This document shows positions 18,416 to 27,244 of a stretch of DNA of 64,000 nt, one piece after another. The stretch is taken from NCBI RefSeq assembly GCF_017104715.1, contig NZ_JAAGPI010000003.1, forward strand, positions 426,458 through 490,457, given 5' to 3'. A program made the translations under genes and the position numbers. The stretch is from Burkholderia sp. Ac-20365 (lineage in GTDB: Bacteria > Pseudomonadota > Gammaproteobacteria > Burkholderiales > Burkholderiaceae). Under the pieces are notes generated by a model. That model saw nothing but the letters and a program-made list of their open reading frames with translations, was not told where the DNA came from and ran no database searches. The first letter of the stretch is position 1. The number at the start of each line of letters is the position of its first letter.

Positions 18416-19270
18416 ATGAAATCGAAGCGCACGTCAGTCATGCTCGGCGCCCTCTGCCTCGCGGCAGCGAGCCTCGCCATGCACACCCAGTTCGCGTCGG
18501 CTGAAACGACGTTGCAGCGCATCCAGCGCACCGGCGAGGTGCGCATCGGTTATGCGAACGAGGCACCGTTCGCCTACACGCAGCCGGATGGCAAGGTGAC
18601 AGGCGAGTCGCCTGAAATTTCGCGCAAGGTCTTCGAGAAGCTCGGCGTCAAGAAAGTAGATGCCGTGCTGACGGAATGGGGCTCGCTGATTCCCGGCCTG
18701 CGCGCGGGACGCTTCGACGTCATCGCCGCAGGCATGTACATCACGCCCGAGCGGTGCAAGCAGGTTGCCTTCGCCGATCCGCAATACCAGATCCAGGACA
18801 CACTGCTAGTGATGAAGGGCAATCCGAAGAATCTGCACAGCTATGGCGATGTCGCGAAGCAGCCGGACCTCAAGCTCGCAGTGATGGCGGGCGCCGTCGA
18901 AGTCGCCAATTCGCGCGACGCGGGTGTCAATGACGCGCAACTGCTGCAGGTGCCCGACACGACAGCGCAACTGCAGGCTGTGCGCACGCGTCGCGCAGAC
19001 GCCGCGGCCGGCACGGCGCTGACAATGAAGGGACTCGCATCGAAAGATGCAGGCCAGGTCGAAACCGTCTCGTTCTTCAAGGACGATCCGAACCACACGG
19101 GTTACGGCGCGCTGGCGTTCCGCCCGGAAGACACCGATCTGCGTGATGCCGTGAACAAGCAACTGCATCTATGGCTCGGCACGCCCGATCATCTCGCGAC
19201 TGTTGGACCCTTCGGCTTCGACAAGACCAATCTGACCACGAAGACAGCCGCGCAAATCTGCGGCCAGTGA
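18416..19270 (+). CDS. ehuB: Ectoine/hydroxyectoine ABC transporter substrate-binding protein
   Basis: A 284-residue periplasmic binding protein of the polar-amino-acid type (SBP_bac_3). The start is ATG 18416; residues 1-29 are a signal peptide (LGALCLAAASLAMHTQFASA). The mature protein has the family's opening RTGEVRIGYANEAPFAY and ADPQYQIQDTLLVMKG in the hinge region. EhuB binds ectoine and hydroxyectoine and delivers them to EhuCD. It is the first gene of the importer operon and is separated from ehuC by 186 bases that hold a strong hairpin. Confidence 0.9.
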   Translation: MKSKRTSVMLGALCLAAASLAMHTQFASAETTLQRIQRTGEVRIGYANEAPFAYTQPDGKVTGESPEISRKVFEKLGVKKVDAVLTEWGSLIPGLRAGRFDVIAAGMYITPERCKQVAFADPQYQIQDTLLVMKGNPKNLHSYGDVAKQPDLKLAVMAGAVEVANSRDAGVNDAQLLQVPDTTAQLQAVRTRRADAAAGTALTMKGLASKDAGQVETVSFFKDDPNHTGYGALAFRPEDTDLRDAVNKQLHLWLGTPDHLATVGPFGFDKTNLTTKTAAQICGQ

Positions 19271-19275
19271 TTCGT

Positions 19276-19312
19276 CGCAATAGGTACGCATCGTGAATGC
19301 GTACCTATTGCG
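19276..19312 (+). terminator. Hairpin after ehuB, probable partial terminator or mRNA-stabilising stem
   Basis: A perfect 16-base-pair inverted repeat with a five-base loop (left arm 19276-19291, right arm 19297-19312) begins five bases after the ehuB stop. No T run follows. Such stems after binding-protein genes often protect the upstream message or reduce read-through, giving more binding protein than permease. Confidence 0.6.
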
Positions 19313-19456
19313 GGGCACGTCAATTTCACGCGCCGCGAACGCACCACAGCGCTTGCGGTGCAACGCGAATCGTGCACGCCAGGGAGGCACCGAGATTGCT
19401 TCCCGTATCCAATCCAGCGCGCATCCGTGCGCCATCATGCAAGCGAGGCAACCGCC

Positions 19457-20140
19457 ATGCGTGAACTGTTTCCCCTGCTGCTGCAAGGCACGCTCGTCAC
19501 CATCGAGATTGCCGCGCTCGGCACGCTGCTCGCCATCGCCATGGCCTTCGTCGCCACGGCTGCAAAGCTCGCGCCATGGGCGCCCGTGCGCTGGATCGGC
19601 AACGTGTATGTCGAAGTCTTTCGCGGCACGTCGCTGCTCGTACAGTTGTTCTGGTTCTTCTTCGTGCTGCCGCTGCCGCCGTTCAGGATCGAGCTGACGC
19701 CTTTCACGGTGGCCATCGTCGGGCTTGGCCTGCACTACGGCGCGTACGGCTCGGAGATTCTGCGCGGGGCGCTGCGCTCGGTGCCGGGCGGCCAGTTCGA
19801 AGCAGCCGTCGCGCTGAACATGTCGGCCTTCTCGCGCATGCGCCGCATCATTCTGCCGCAGGCGATGATCAACGCGCTGCCGCCCGCGACCAACCTGATG
19901 ATCGAGTTGTTGAAGGGCACCTCGCTCGTCTCGTTGATCACGCTATCGGATCTCACGTTCCGCGCGCGCCAGCTCGATGAAGCGACGTTCAAGACCGCCG
20001 AGATCTTCTGCCTCACGCTAGTCATCTACTTCGTGCTCGCGCAAGTGCTTGTCATGCTGATGCGTCATTTCGAGCGGCGCGTGAGCCACGGCATCATCGC
20101 TCACAGTTCGCGTCAGATCACGCAAAAGGCGGCGTCATGA
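19457..20140 (+). CDS. ehuC: Ectoine ABC transporter permease EhuC
   Basis: A 227-residue inner-membrane permease of the HisMQ type. The start at ATG 19457 (MRELFPLLL) follows GAGG. About five transmembrane segments can be seen, beginning at residues 9-35, and the EAA loop that contacts the ATPase is the region from GGQFEAAVALNMSAFSRM to ILPQAMINALPP. It overlaps ehuD by four bases (ATGA), so the two subunits are translationally coupled. A longer upstream frame was rejected because it lacks hydrophobic character. Confidence 0.9.
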   Translation: MRELFPLLLQGTLVTIEIAALGTLLAIAMAFVATAAKLAPWAPVRWIGNVYVEVFRGTSLLVQLFWFFFVLPLPPFRIELTPFTVAIVGLGLHYGAYGSEILRGALRSVPGGQFEAAVALNMSAFSRMRRIILPQAMINALPPATNLMIELLKGTSLVSLITLSDLTFRARQLDEATFKTAEIFCLTLVIYFVLAQVLVMLMRHFERRVSHGIIAHSSRQITQKAAS

Positions 20141-20796
20141 ATCACTTCTTCGATCTTCAGTACGCCGCGCATATCCTGCCCGACCTTGCGCGCGCGTCCA
20201 TCTACACGATCCTGATCACTCTGATCGGCTTTGCGATCGCGCTCGTGCTCGGCCTCGTACTCGCGATCCTGCGGCGCAGCCCGATCAAGGCTGTGTCGCG
20301 CACTGTCGGGTTCGTCGTCGAGTTCATCCGCAGCACGCCGCTGCTGATCCAGGTCTACGTGCTGTTCTATGTGCTGCCGGCTTTTGGCATCACGATGTCC
20401 GCGCTCACGGCGGGCACGATCGGCATCGCGCTGCACTACGCGTGCTACACGTCCGAGGTGTATCGCGCGGGTTTGAATGGCGTCGCGCGTGGTCAGTGGG
20501 AAGCGGCGTGCGCGTTGTCGCTGTCGCCGTGGCGTACGTATAGCGGCGTGATCCTGCCGCAGGCCGTGCGGCCCATCATTCCCGCGCTCGGCAATTACCT
20601 CGTCGCGATGTTCAAGGACACGCCCGTGCTATCGGCCATCACCGTGGTCGAACTGATGCAGCAGGCAAAGAACGTCGGCTCCGAAACTTTCCGTTATCTG
20701 GAGCCGATCACGCTCGCAGGCCTGTTCTTCCTCGTCATCAGCGTGACGTTCGCGCAACTCGTGCGGCAGCTGGAATTCCGCCTGAGGCTGCCATGA
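20137..20796 (+). CDS. ehuD: Ectoine ABC transporter permease EhuD
   Basis: A 219-residue HisMQ-type permease, partner of EhuC in the inner membrane. Hydrophobic segments start at about residue 17 (SIYTILITLIGFAIALVLGL). The EAA loop is GQWEAACALSLSPWRTYSGV followed by ILPQAVRPIIPAL. It overlaps ehuC by four bases upstream and ehuA by four bases downstream. Confidence 0.9.
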   Translation: MNHFFDLQYAAHILPDLARASIYTILITLIGFAIALVLGLVLAILRRSPIKAVSRTVGFVVEFIRSTPLLIQVYVLFYVLPAFGITMSALTAGTIGIALHYACYTSEVYRAGLNGVARGQWEAACALSLSPWRTYSGVILPQAVRPIIPALGNYLVAMFKDTPVLSAITVVELMQQAKNVGSETFRYLEPITLAGLFFLVISVTFAQLVRQLEFRLRLP

Positions 20797-21680
20797 AGAC
20801 ACACGCAGATACCGACGCCACTTTGCAGTCCGAGTCCCCCGTGATGGAGAAAGAGATGAAGCGAGACCCCGTTGCCGCGCTGAGCGAAACACCGAATGTG
20901 AACGGCGACCAGCCGATGGTCCGGTTCGCCGGCGTGACCAAGCGCTACGGCGCGCTCACCGTGCTCGACGAACTCGATCTGGAGATCGCTCCAAACGAGA
21001 AAGTGGCGATCATCGGGCCCAGCGGCTCGGGCAAGTCGACGCTGCTACGCGTGTTGATGACGCTCGATCCGCTGACAAGCGGCATGATCGAAGTGGACGG
21101 CGAGCCGCTCACTCACATGCGCAAGAATGGCGCGCTCGCACCTGCCTCGCACGCGCATCTGCGCCGTGTGCGCAGCAAGATCGGCATGGTGTTCCAGAGC
21201 TTCAATCTGTTCCCGCACATGACGGCGCTCGCCAATACGATCGAAGCACCGATGCAGGTGCTCGGCCTGTCGCGCAAGGAAGCAACGGAACGCGCGCGGG
21301 AGTTGCTTTCGCTCGTGGGGCTCGCGGACAAGTGCAATCACTATCCGTCGCAGTTGTCGGGCGGTCAGCAACAGCGCGTGGCGATTGCCCGCGCATTGGC
21401 AATGCGCCCGAAGGTGATGCTGTTCGACGAAGTGACGTCCGCGCTCGATCCCGAGCTATGCGGCGAAGTGCTGAACGTGATCCGCCGGCTTGGCGAAGAA
21501 CACAATCTGACGATGCTCATGGTGACGCATCAGATGGGCTTCGCGCGTGAATTTGCGGACCGCGTCTGCTTCTTCTCGCAGGGCAAGATCATCGAGCAGG
21601 GACCGCCGCAGCAGTTCTTCACGTCGCCGCAGCACGAACGCACGCAACAGTTCCTACGCGCAGTCCGCGAAGCGGTTTGA
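20793..21680 (+). CDS. ehuA: Ectoine ABC transporter ATP-binding protein
   Basis: A 295-residue ABC ATPase that powers ectoine import. Walker A is GPSGSGKS near residue 76, the signature is LSGGQQQR near 188 and Walker B is VMLFDEVTSALDPE near 209; the Val after DE, in place of the usual Pro, does not touch the catalytic Glu. The first 45 residues before MVRFAGVTKRYG are a poorly conserved extension, so translation could instead begin at an internal ATG, but the ATGA overlap with ehuD favours 20793. Confidence 0.9.
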   Translation: MKTHADTDATLQSESPVMEKEMKRDPVAALSETPNVNGDQPMVRFAGVTKRYGALTVLDELDLEIAPNEKVAIIGPSGSGKSTLLRVLMTLDPLTSGMIEVDGEPLTHMRKNGALAPASHAHLRRVRSKIGMVFQSFNLFPHMTALANTIEAPMQVLGLSRKEATERARELLSLVGLADKCNHYPSQLSGGQQQRVAIARALAMRPKVMLFDEVTSALDPELCGEVLNVIRRLGEEHNLTMLMVTHQMGFAREFADRVCFFSQGKIIEQGPPQQFFTSPQHERTQQFLRAVREAV

Positions 21681-21686
21681 AGCGCC

Positions 21687-22071
21687 GATGGCTCACCGTC
21701 AATCTATGCGTTGGGTGAGCAACCACAGGGCCTCGATATGCACACGCCGAACGGTCGCATCGCGACGCAGTTCATGCCCCGCGAGCGCAAGCCGTTTTCG
21801 GGGAGCGACAGGTTGGACAGCATGCCGGACGAGTATCGTGAAGAAGGCACTTCGTATATCGCGTACCTCAGTTTCTTCGCTGTCGACGCGGATAATCAAT
21901 CGTTGCCTCACTCGATGTTCGTATCGAACTTTCCGAATTGGCTTGTCAATGCGCAGCCGCGCGTCATTCGAATGGAAGAGGACAGAATGCTATTTAGCGC
22001 GGCCATCCTTCCCTTCCGGACGCCATGCGGGCATGTCCTACATCATGTGGCAACGTGTGGAGCAGAACTGA
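21687..22071 (+). pseudogene. Lipocalin-like domain protein remnant
   Basis: Seven bases after ehuA a plus-strand frame reads YALGEQPQGLDMHTPNGRIA, then YREEGTSYIAYLSFFAVD and SNFPNWLVNAQPRVIRMEED, matching the central and C-terminal parts of the small lipocalin-like proteins found in many soil bacteria. The final segment, SYIMWQRVEQN, is in another frame, so a frameshift lies near 22010. No start codon or N-terminal part (about 30-40 residues) remains. Probably nonfunctional. Confidence 0.65.
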
Positions 22072-22073
22072 GC

Positions 22074-22478
22074 TTAAGCGTGCGCCGGCGTCGCTGTCAC
22101 TTCGTATAGCTCGAGCGGAAGGCCATCGGGGTCGGCGAAGAAGACGAAACGCCGGTTTGTATATTCGTCGATACGCACGGCCTCAACAGAGACGCCTTTC
22201 GATTCGAGTTCCGCTTTGCAGGTATCGACGTCGTCGACGCCGAAGGCCAGGTGTCGCAAGCCACACGCTTCCGGGTAGGACGGTCGCGGTGGAGCATCGG
22301 GAAACGAAAACAGCTCGACCTGCGAGCCGTCCGGAAGCATGAGGTCGAGCTTGTATGACTGTCGTTGCTCCCTATAGTGCTCGGCGATGATCTTGAGACC
22401 GAGTGTCTCTGTGTAGAAGCAGCGAGATACCTGATAGTTCGAGCAAATGATGGCGGCGTGATGAATGCGAAGAAGCAT
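22074..22478 (-). CDS. VOC-family (glyoxalase-like) protein, GloA2/YaeR type
   Basis: A 134-residue single vicinal-oxygen-chelate domain protein similar in length and pattern to E. coli YaeR. Metal-ligand candidates are His near residue 5 (RIHHAAI), the Glu of GSQVELFSF, the His of LRHLAFGV and the Glu of LPLELYEV. The start at 22478 (MLLRIHH) is chosen because the domain begins there. These proteins are metal-dependent lyases or isomerases; the substrate of the GloA2 group is not settled. The gene is convergent with the lipocalin remnant, two bases away. Confidence 0.83.
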   Translation of the reverse strand: MLLRIHHAAIICSNYQVSRCFYTETLGLKIIAEHYREQRQSYKLDLMLPDGSQVELFSFPDAPPRPSYPEACGLRHLAFGVDDVDTCKAELESKGVSVEAVRIDEYTNRRFVFFADPDGLPLELYEVTATPAHA

Positions 22479-22974
22479 GGAGATTGGGCGGAAGTGGTCT
22501 AAGACGTAGTCCAGCGACGTTGCTGCCACTACTGAAGGCCCGCCCCATGATCTGATGCGCCGGGGATTGCGCTGTGCAACAGCACGCGATCGCTTAAGAG
22601 AATTAGATCATAAATGTTATCGCTTCCCGGTTACGGCTTTCCTCAGTGGGCACTGCACACGAATACTGGCAAATGGCGAAGAGACACGACGGAATGAAGC
22701 ATTCGCTGTGCCTGTCAGACATAGCTTAGGCACGCACGATCCAACAGTTCTGCGCCAATCACGTCGCCAAGGTCATGGCGGAAGGCTTTAGAAGACGACG
22801 ATTCCGACCATCCGTCCGGATCCGCCATAAAGATGGCGGGCGCTTTTATAGCTCAGAGACTTACGATAGAAAGACTGGTTGACCGCTCCCATTGCCGTGG
22901 CGGAGCCAGGGGGACCAACAGGGCAGAACGGTCCCGCGGCGCACTTCGATGGACACTCCGCAGGGGGACGGCAC
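22479..22974. other. Non-coding gap with ribosome-binding site at its right end
   Basis: About 500 bases between the divergent glyoxalase-like and repeat-protein genes. Nothing recognisable was found except the AGGGGG site at about 22961-22966 that serves the repeat protein. Confidence 0.4.
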
Positions 22975-24267
22975 ATGAACGTGGCGAATGGAAGTATCAG
23001 ACGAAACGATACCAAGCGTTTCGTAGTGTCCGGCCAAGGTGAGCCTGCGCATTCGGGTGCGGGTCGCTTCGATACAGACATCGACGCCCCACTGCCTTTG
23101 CGGGGCAAGCGCCTTGCGCTCTGGGTTGCGTGGGCAAGCGCATCATTGGCTGTCGGAGTCATGGGTGTCGTCGTATCTGGCGGTCGGTTCGGTTTTGATG
23201 ACGCACTCGGGACCATCGAGTCCACGTCGTCATCGCAACATACGTCCTGGTCTGGGGATGTCGCGCCAACATCGTCGTTATCCACTCGCGGAACTGCGGC
23301 CGCCAGTGCTGAACTAGCCCCGCCTGTATTGTCCGCTCCATCCGATCACAGCACTAAACCAATTCCGGATTCTGCTGCACCGCATTCGGTCACAAATCGC
23401 CGTCAACCGCCGCCGCATGTGAGAACAAAGTTGCGGCATGGACCTGCGATCAATCGACCCACGTCGTTTGCGCAACATGCATCGTCGTCTGATCAAGTCG
23501 CGCGATCATCGTCGGCTCCCGCCCGGGAGACTGCGCTTGGCAAAGCTGAGATCGCTCATCCAGTGGATTCTGCTTCGTTCAATCAACGCGCTGCCCCTCC
23601 TCCAAATTCTGCTTCACAGCAGTTGGCTGAAGGACAGCTTGCAGGTAGCCATGGCGGAAGTGGTTCGGGCATAGGCGGTTCGGGTGCGGGCAGTTCAGGT
23701 GCCGGTAGTTCGGGTGCAGGCAGTTCGGGTGCCGGTAGTTCAGGTGCCGGTAGTTCAGGTGCCGGTAGTTCAGGTGCCGGTAGTTCGGGTGCCGGTAGTT
23801 CGGGTGCCGGTAGTTCGGGTGCCGGTAGTTCGGGTGCAGGCAGTTCGGGTGCGGGCGGGCACGGCGCTGGCAGTTCGGGCTCAGGCAGTTCGGGCGCTGG
23901 CAGTTCGGGCGCTGGCAGTTCGGGTGCTGGCAGTTCGGGTGCTGGCAGTTCGGGTGCTGGCAGTTCGGGCGCTGGCAGTTCGGGCGCTGGCAGTTCGGGC
24001 GCTGGCAGTTCGGGCGCTGGCAGTTCGGGCGCTGGCAGTTCGGGCGCTGGCAGTTCGGGTGCTGGCAGTTCGGGTGCTGGCAGTTCGGGTGCTGGCAGTT
24101 CGGGTGCTGGCAGTTCGGGTGCTGGCAGTTCGGGTGCCGGCAGTTCGGGCGCAGGCGGGCACGGCGCTGGCAGTTCAGGCGCAGGCGGTCACGGCGCAGG
24201 TGGAAACGGTGGAAACGGTGGAAACGGCGGAGGCGGCGGAGGCGGTCACGGTGGGGGTTCAAGGTAA
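22975..24267 (+). CDS. Membrane-anchored low-complexity protein with about thirty GAGSS repeats
   Basis: A predicted 430-residue protein. ATG 22975 follows AGGGGG at a good distance. Residues 1-42 are polar; a single hydrophobic segment (about 44-70, LALWVAWASASLAVGVMGVVVSGG) would anchor it in the inner membrane; residues 75-235 are Ser/Ala/Pro-rich; the rest is a tandem array of the pentapeptide GAGSS with three GAGGH variants, ending in a Gly-rich tail with His. The first 240 residues show normal coding bias, supporting translation. I do not recognise a family; an extended, flexible surface or periplasmic spacer is an inference. Silk-like Gly-Ala-Ser composition is its striking feature. 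Confidence 0.6.
   Translation: MNVANGSIRRNDTKRFVVSGQGEPAHSGAGRFDTDIDAPLPLRGKRLALWVAWASASLAVGVMGVVVSGGRFGFDDALGTIESTSSSQHTSWSGDVAPTSSLSTRGTAAASAELAPPVLSAPSDHSTKPIPDSAAPHSVTNRRQPPPHVRTKLRHGPAINRPTSFAQHASSSDQVARSSSAPARETALGKAEIAHPVDSASFNQRAAPPPNSASQQLAEGQLAGSHGGSGSGIGGSGAGSSGAGSSGAGSSGAGSSGAGSSGAGSSGAGSSGAGSSGAGSSGAGSSGAGSSGAGGHGAGSSGSGSSGAGSSGAGSSGAGSSGAGSSGAGSSGAGSSGAGSSGAGSSGAGSSGAGSSGAGSSGAGSSGAGSSGAGSSGAGSSGAGSSGAGSSGAGGHGAGSSGAGGHGAGGNGGNGGNGGGGGGGHGGGSR
23683..24195 (+). repeat. 15-bp tandem repeat array
   Basis: Roughly 33 copies of a 15-base unit (GGCAGTTCGGGTGCT and variants) encode the GAGSS repeats. Early copies use GGTAGTTC(G/A)GGTGCC while later ones use GGCAGTTCGGG(C/T)GCT, which suggests two separate expansions. 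Two separated GGGCACGGC blocks (about 23857 and 24157) interrupt the array. All reading frames are open through the array because the unit has no stop in any frame. Confidence 0.95.
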
Positions 24268-24562
24268 TCGGCCGCCGTGTTTTTAGCCGCCGTTCGTGCA
24301 AGCAAAGCAGGTTATGGTGGCCACCGGGCCGCATAATTCGATTATGGAAACACTGAGCGGCGCGGGGATGCCAGGTGCCGCCGCCACAACTGAACGGGCC
24401 TTACAAAGTCAGTCGGGAAAGTTCGTCATAAAGCTGTTTCGAGAGTGCCCCGTGTCGCGGACTGCGTTGCAGCGCGTCCGTTTGCATAACTAAAGTTGTT
24501 CGCAACTTCGTGCGATGCAACATCCGTTGCGAGTGGCCGCCACGTAAAGCCAAGGGTCGTTT

Positions 24563-25093
24563 TGCCTGAAGGACACGCAGGTTTTTCAGGTCGATTTGTG
24601 GAGCGCGCGCGCCAACGCGTCGGGCGACTTTCTCGACATCTCCGAGCGCGCGAAGGATATCCAGTATTCGAGCCGCACGCGCGCAATCACGAACATGCTC
24701 GCCGAGCGCCAGAAGCACGCGCGCTTCATCAAGGAACTCCTCGAGCATGTGCCGGGTTCGGTGCTGAAGGCGGACCCGTTGTTCCATCTCGCCAAACAGG
24801 CTGCGGACGGCAGCGCGATCAACGTCGTGCATCTGATCTACAGGAACAAGCCGTACCAAGGCCATTACAAGGACTACGAGTTCAGCATGGATACGATGCT
24901 CGAGCACTGGCAAAGCGGTCTCGACGATATCCGCGATTCGTTCTCGCATCGCGACTGGTTCGACGTGCCGAGCCGCGAGCTGGGTTTCGTCACGCATGAC
25001 GTGCACCGCCCTGCCGGCTCCGTGCCCGAATCCGAGTCCGATAAACAACCTGTCGAAGCCGAACTCGGCGAGCAGCGCAAGCAGGCGGCCTGA
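24563..25093 (+). pseudogene. Patatin-like phospholipase, C-terminal fragment (DUF3734)
   Basis: The frame reads LKDTQVFQVDLWSARANASG, then FLDISERAKDIQYSSRTRA and a helical region ending in RELGFVTHDVHR, the DUF3734 tail found after the patatin domain in about 400-residue bacterial patatin proteins. The catalytic patatin domain (GxSxG serine and Asp) is entirely missing upstream, and no suitable start precedes the fragment. It appears to be the end of a deleted gene. It is convergent with the phosphoesterase gene, with a strong hairpin between them. Confidence 0.75.
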
Positions 25094-25124
25094 GTATCGC
25101 AGTCGCAGTACGCCTGTTTCGACA

Positions 25125-25168
25125 ATGAATTACGGCTCTGCGATATCCCTCGCAGAGCCGTAATTCAT
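25125..25168. terminator. Strong hairpin between convergent genes
   Basis: A perfect 19-base-pair inverted repeat with a six-base loop (arms 25125-25143 and 25150-25168) lies between the ends of the patatin fragment and the phosphoesterase. The outer part of each arm is AT-rich (ATGAATTA / TAATTCAT), giving weak T tracts in both directions, as expected for a bidirectional terminator. Confidence 0.7.
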
Positions 25169-25195
25169 ATGGCCGATGCAAACGCTGCGCAGAAT

Positions 25196-26656
25196 TTACG
25201 TGCCGCCGGGGAAGCCAAGCGCGGTCGCCTTTGCGCGCAGATCGGCGAAGCGTCCGCCAGGCGGGTTGGCCACGGCCGGTTGCGAAGCCGATGTCGACGG
25301 AATCTGCTGGCTATGATCGACGCCACCAAGCCCCGGAATGATCCCCGCCGTCGAGCACTCGACCCCGAACGTGCCCTGCGTCACGGCAATGGCGGGCGCA
25401 TCCGTGCGCGCAGCGTCGGTGAAGTCGAGCGCGTAGGCCATGTTGAATGTGCTCGGGTCGGTCGCCCGCACGCCTAACGCATCGAGACCGAAGCGCCACG
25501 CGAGTAATTGATGAATCGAACTGGGATCGAACGGATAGCGCGAGACCACGTTTGCGCGAACACGCGGCCCGAACAGCATGCAGGGCACGCGAAAGCCCAG
25601 CCGGCCATCGTTGCCGACGCCCTGCTCCGCCGTCGATACAGGCTTGACGGGTGGCACCGCGTGCTCCATGAAGCCGCCCCATTCGTCATACACGAGGATC
25701 ATCAGCGTCGTGCTCCAGTTCGGGCTGGTGCGCAGCGCGTCGTAGATCTGGCCGAGCAGTACCTGGCCGTTGCGCACGTCGGCATGCGGGTGATCGTCAT
25801 TCGATGTGCCTTGCGCCTCGCCCGCAAAACTCGGATCGACCATGCAGAACGACGGCAGATTGCCGGAAGCCGCATCCGAGAGGAAGTCCGCGAACAGTTT
25901 GGAGCGGCCAACATAGCGCGTGCCATACAGCGCCGTGAACGGCACGTCGTGGAAGTAGTACGTCGATGAGACGTTCTTTGCGTCGAGCCGGTCCCAGATG
26001 GTCGGCAACGTTGACGTGTCGACGCTGTCGTCGAGGCGATCCGTCTCGCCGCTATGCAGGTAGAGACGGTTCGGAAACGTCGCCGAAAGAATACCGCTCA
26101 TGTAGTAGTCGCAAACCGTGTATTGCGTGACGGCGCCGCGATAGAAGTCGAGATCGGCCGCGCCGAGATAGCCGATGGGCAACAGGTCGCCACGCGTGAG
26201 GCTGGTACCGGGCGTCAGCAGAAAGCCGTTCATCGCGCCTCCGGCGAGATGCGTGCGCCCCGCGTCATACAGATGGTTCGGATCGGCGAACGAACACGCC
26301 TGAAACCCGTATGCCGTATTCGATGTCAACGCGAACGACGCTTGCGCCTGGCCGAATGCGTCGGTGAACTGGCGGGCCTGTTGATGCTCCGCGTTCGGCA
26401 CCCAGCCAAACATATGATCGAACGAGCGGTTCTCCATCGTGACCAGCACGATGTGATCGACGCCTGAAGCGGCTGGGGCCGGCAACGCGGGTCGCGGGAG
26501 ATTCGCGCGGTCGGGCGGTATGCCGCTCGTCGAACCCGTGCTGCCAGACGATCCGCCACCTCCACCGCAGGCCGACAACGCCACACTCCCCGCGAGCGCA
26601 GCAAGGATCTTGCGACGTGTGGGATCCGGCACATCCGAAGAAGGTGATTCGCTCAT
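25196..26656 (-). CDS. Tat-exported phosphoesterase (acid phosphatase/phospholipase C family)
   Basis: A 486-residue member of the phosphoesterase family (PF04185 type), exported enzymes that hydrolyse phosphomonoesters or phospholipids. The N terminus has a twin-arginine motif (PTRRKILAAL) followed by a hydrophobic stretch and a lipobox-like SVALSAC, so a Tat-exported lipoprotein is likely. Family motifs are DHIVLVTMENRSFDHMFG (metal-binding Glu-Asn), FPNRLYLHSG, and NDDHPHADVRNGQ followed by LVYDEWGGFMEHAVPP near the C terminus. It is complete in length and has no partner genes. Confidence 0.88.
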   Translation of the reverse strand: MSESPSSDVPDPTRRKILAALAGSVALSACGGGGGSSGSTGSTSGIPPDRANLPRPALPAPAASGVDHIVLVTMENRSFDHMFGWVPNAEHQQARQFTDAFGQAQASFALTSNTAYGFQACSFADPNHLYDAGRTHLAGGAMNGFLLTPGTSLTRGDLLPIGYLGAADLDFYRGAVTQYTVCDYYMSGILSATFPNRLYLHSGETDRLDDSVDTSTLPTIWDRLDAKNVSSTYYFHDVPFTALYGTRYVGRSKLFADFLSDAASGNLPSFCMVDPSFAGEAQGTSNDDHPHADVRNGQVLLGQIYDALRTSPNWSTTLMILVYDEWGGFMEHAVPPVKPVSTAEQGVGNDGRLGFRVPCMLFGPRVRANVVSRYPFDPSSIHQLLAWRFGLDALGVRATDPSTFNMAYALDFTDAARTDAPAIAVTQGTFGVECSTAGIIPGLGGVDHSQQIPSTSASQPAVANPPGGRFADLRAKATALGFPGGT

Positions 26657-27244
26657 GACGTCGTCTCCATTGTCGTGACTGTCGACCGGCTGCCCTACCC
26701 GTGGCCGATCAGCCCATGTCAGGACCGGTCAGCACTTCACGTACCCGCGCGTGACGGAATGCATGCGCTGCGGCGCAGCGCATGTTGCGAGCCGGTGTGA
26801 TCGCTCATGTTGGTGTTGGTGTTGGTGCGGCAATCGGGGTAGTCCTGAAAGCCGTTCCCGTTCAATGATTTGGGCAATCGCGATTTGCTCGACAGGTGAC
26901 GACACGCAGGGGCTTGCTGCGAGCGACTTTGCGCGGTGGTGCCGCCAGATTCGGCACAAAAGGGACGATTACCCCGGTAACGGAGTGGATCCGGTTTTGT
27001 CTGGTGGAAAAGGCGCGATCTGCGCAAACAGCTTTGCGAGCAGTCAATGCGCGCACGAAAAACGCACGAGCAGCAGGTGCGCGACCGCGCGGGCCAGCGC
27101 ATAGATGTCGCGCGACATGATCGAGGACATCGAGTCACACGACAAGAATCGACAGAAATCTGGCGCAGCTATTAATGTGGCTTGAGGTTGAATTTGCGGA
27201 CGCGCCACTCTCCCCTTTGCGATCAAAGGTGCCCGGTTATTAAC
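26657..27244. other. Long gap without recognisable genes
   Basis: Nearly 590 bases between the phosphoesterase start and the broken ccdB. Several short frames exist on both strands but none has a ribosome-binding site with a plausible protein. A run of TTGGTG triplet-like repeats occurs at about 26807-26836. No function assigned. Confidence 0.4.

Noticed and set aside
23881..24162. Antisense TRTAS-repeat protein frame
   Set aside because: It exists only because the 15-base unit lacks stops in every frame; no start signal and no unique sequence flank it.
23683..24195. CRISPR-like array
   Set aside because: The 15-base units abut directly with no unique spacers and code for a pentapeptide repeat in frame, so this is a tandem coding repeat.
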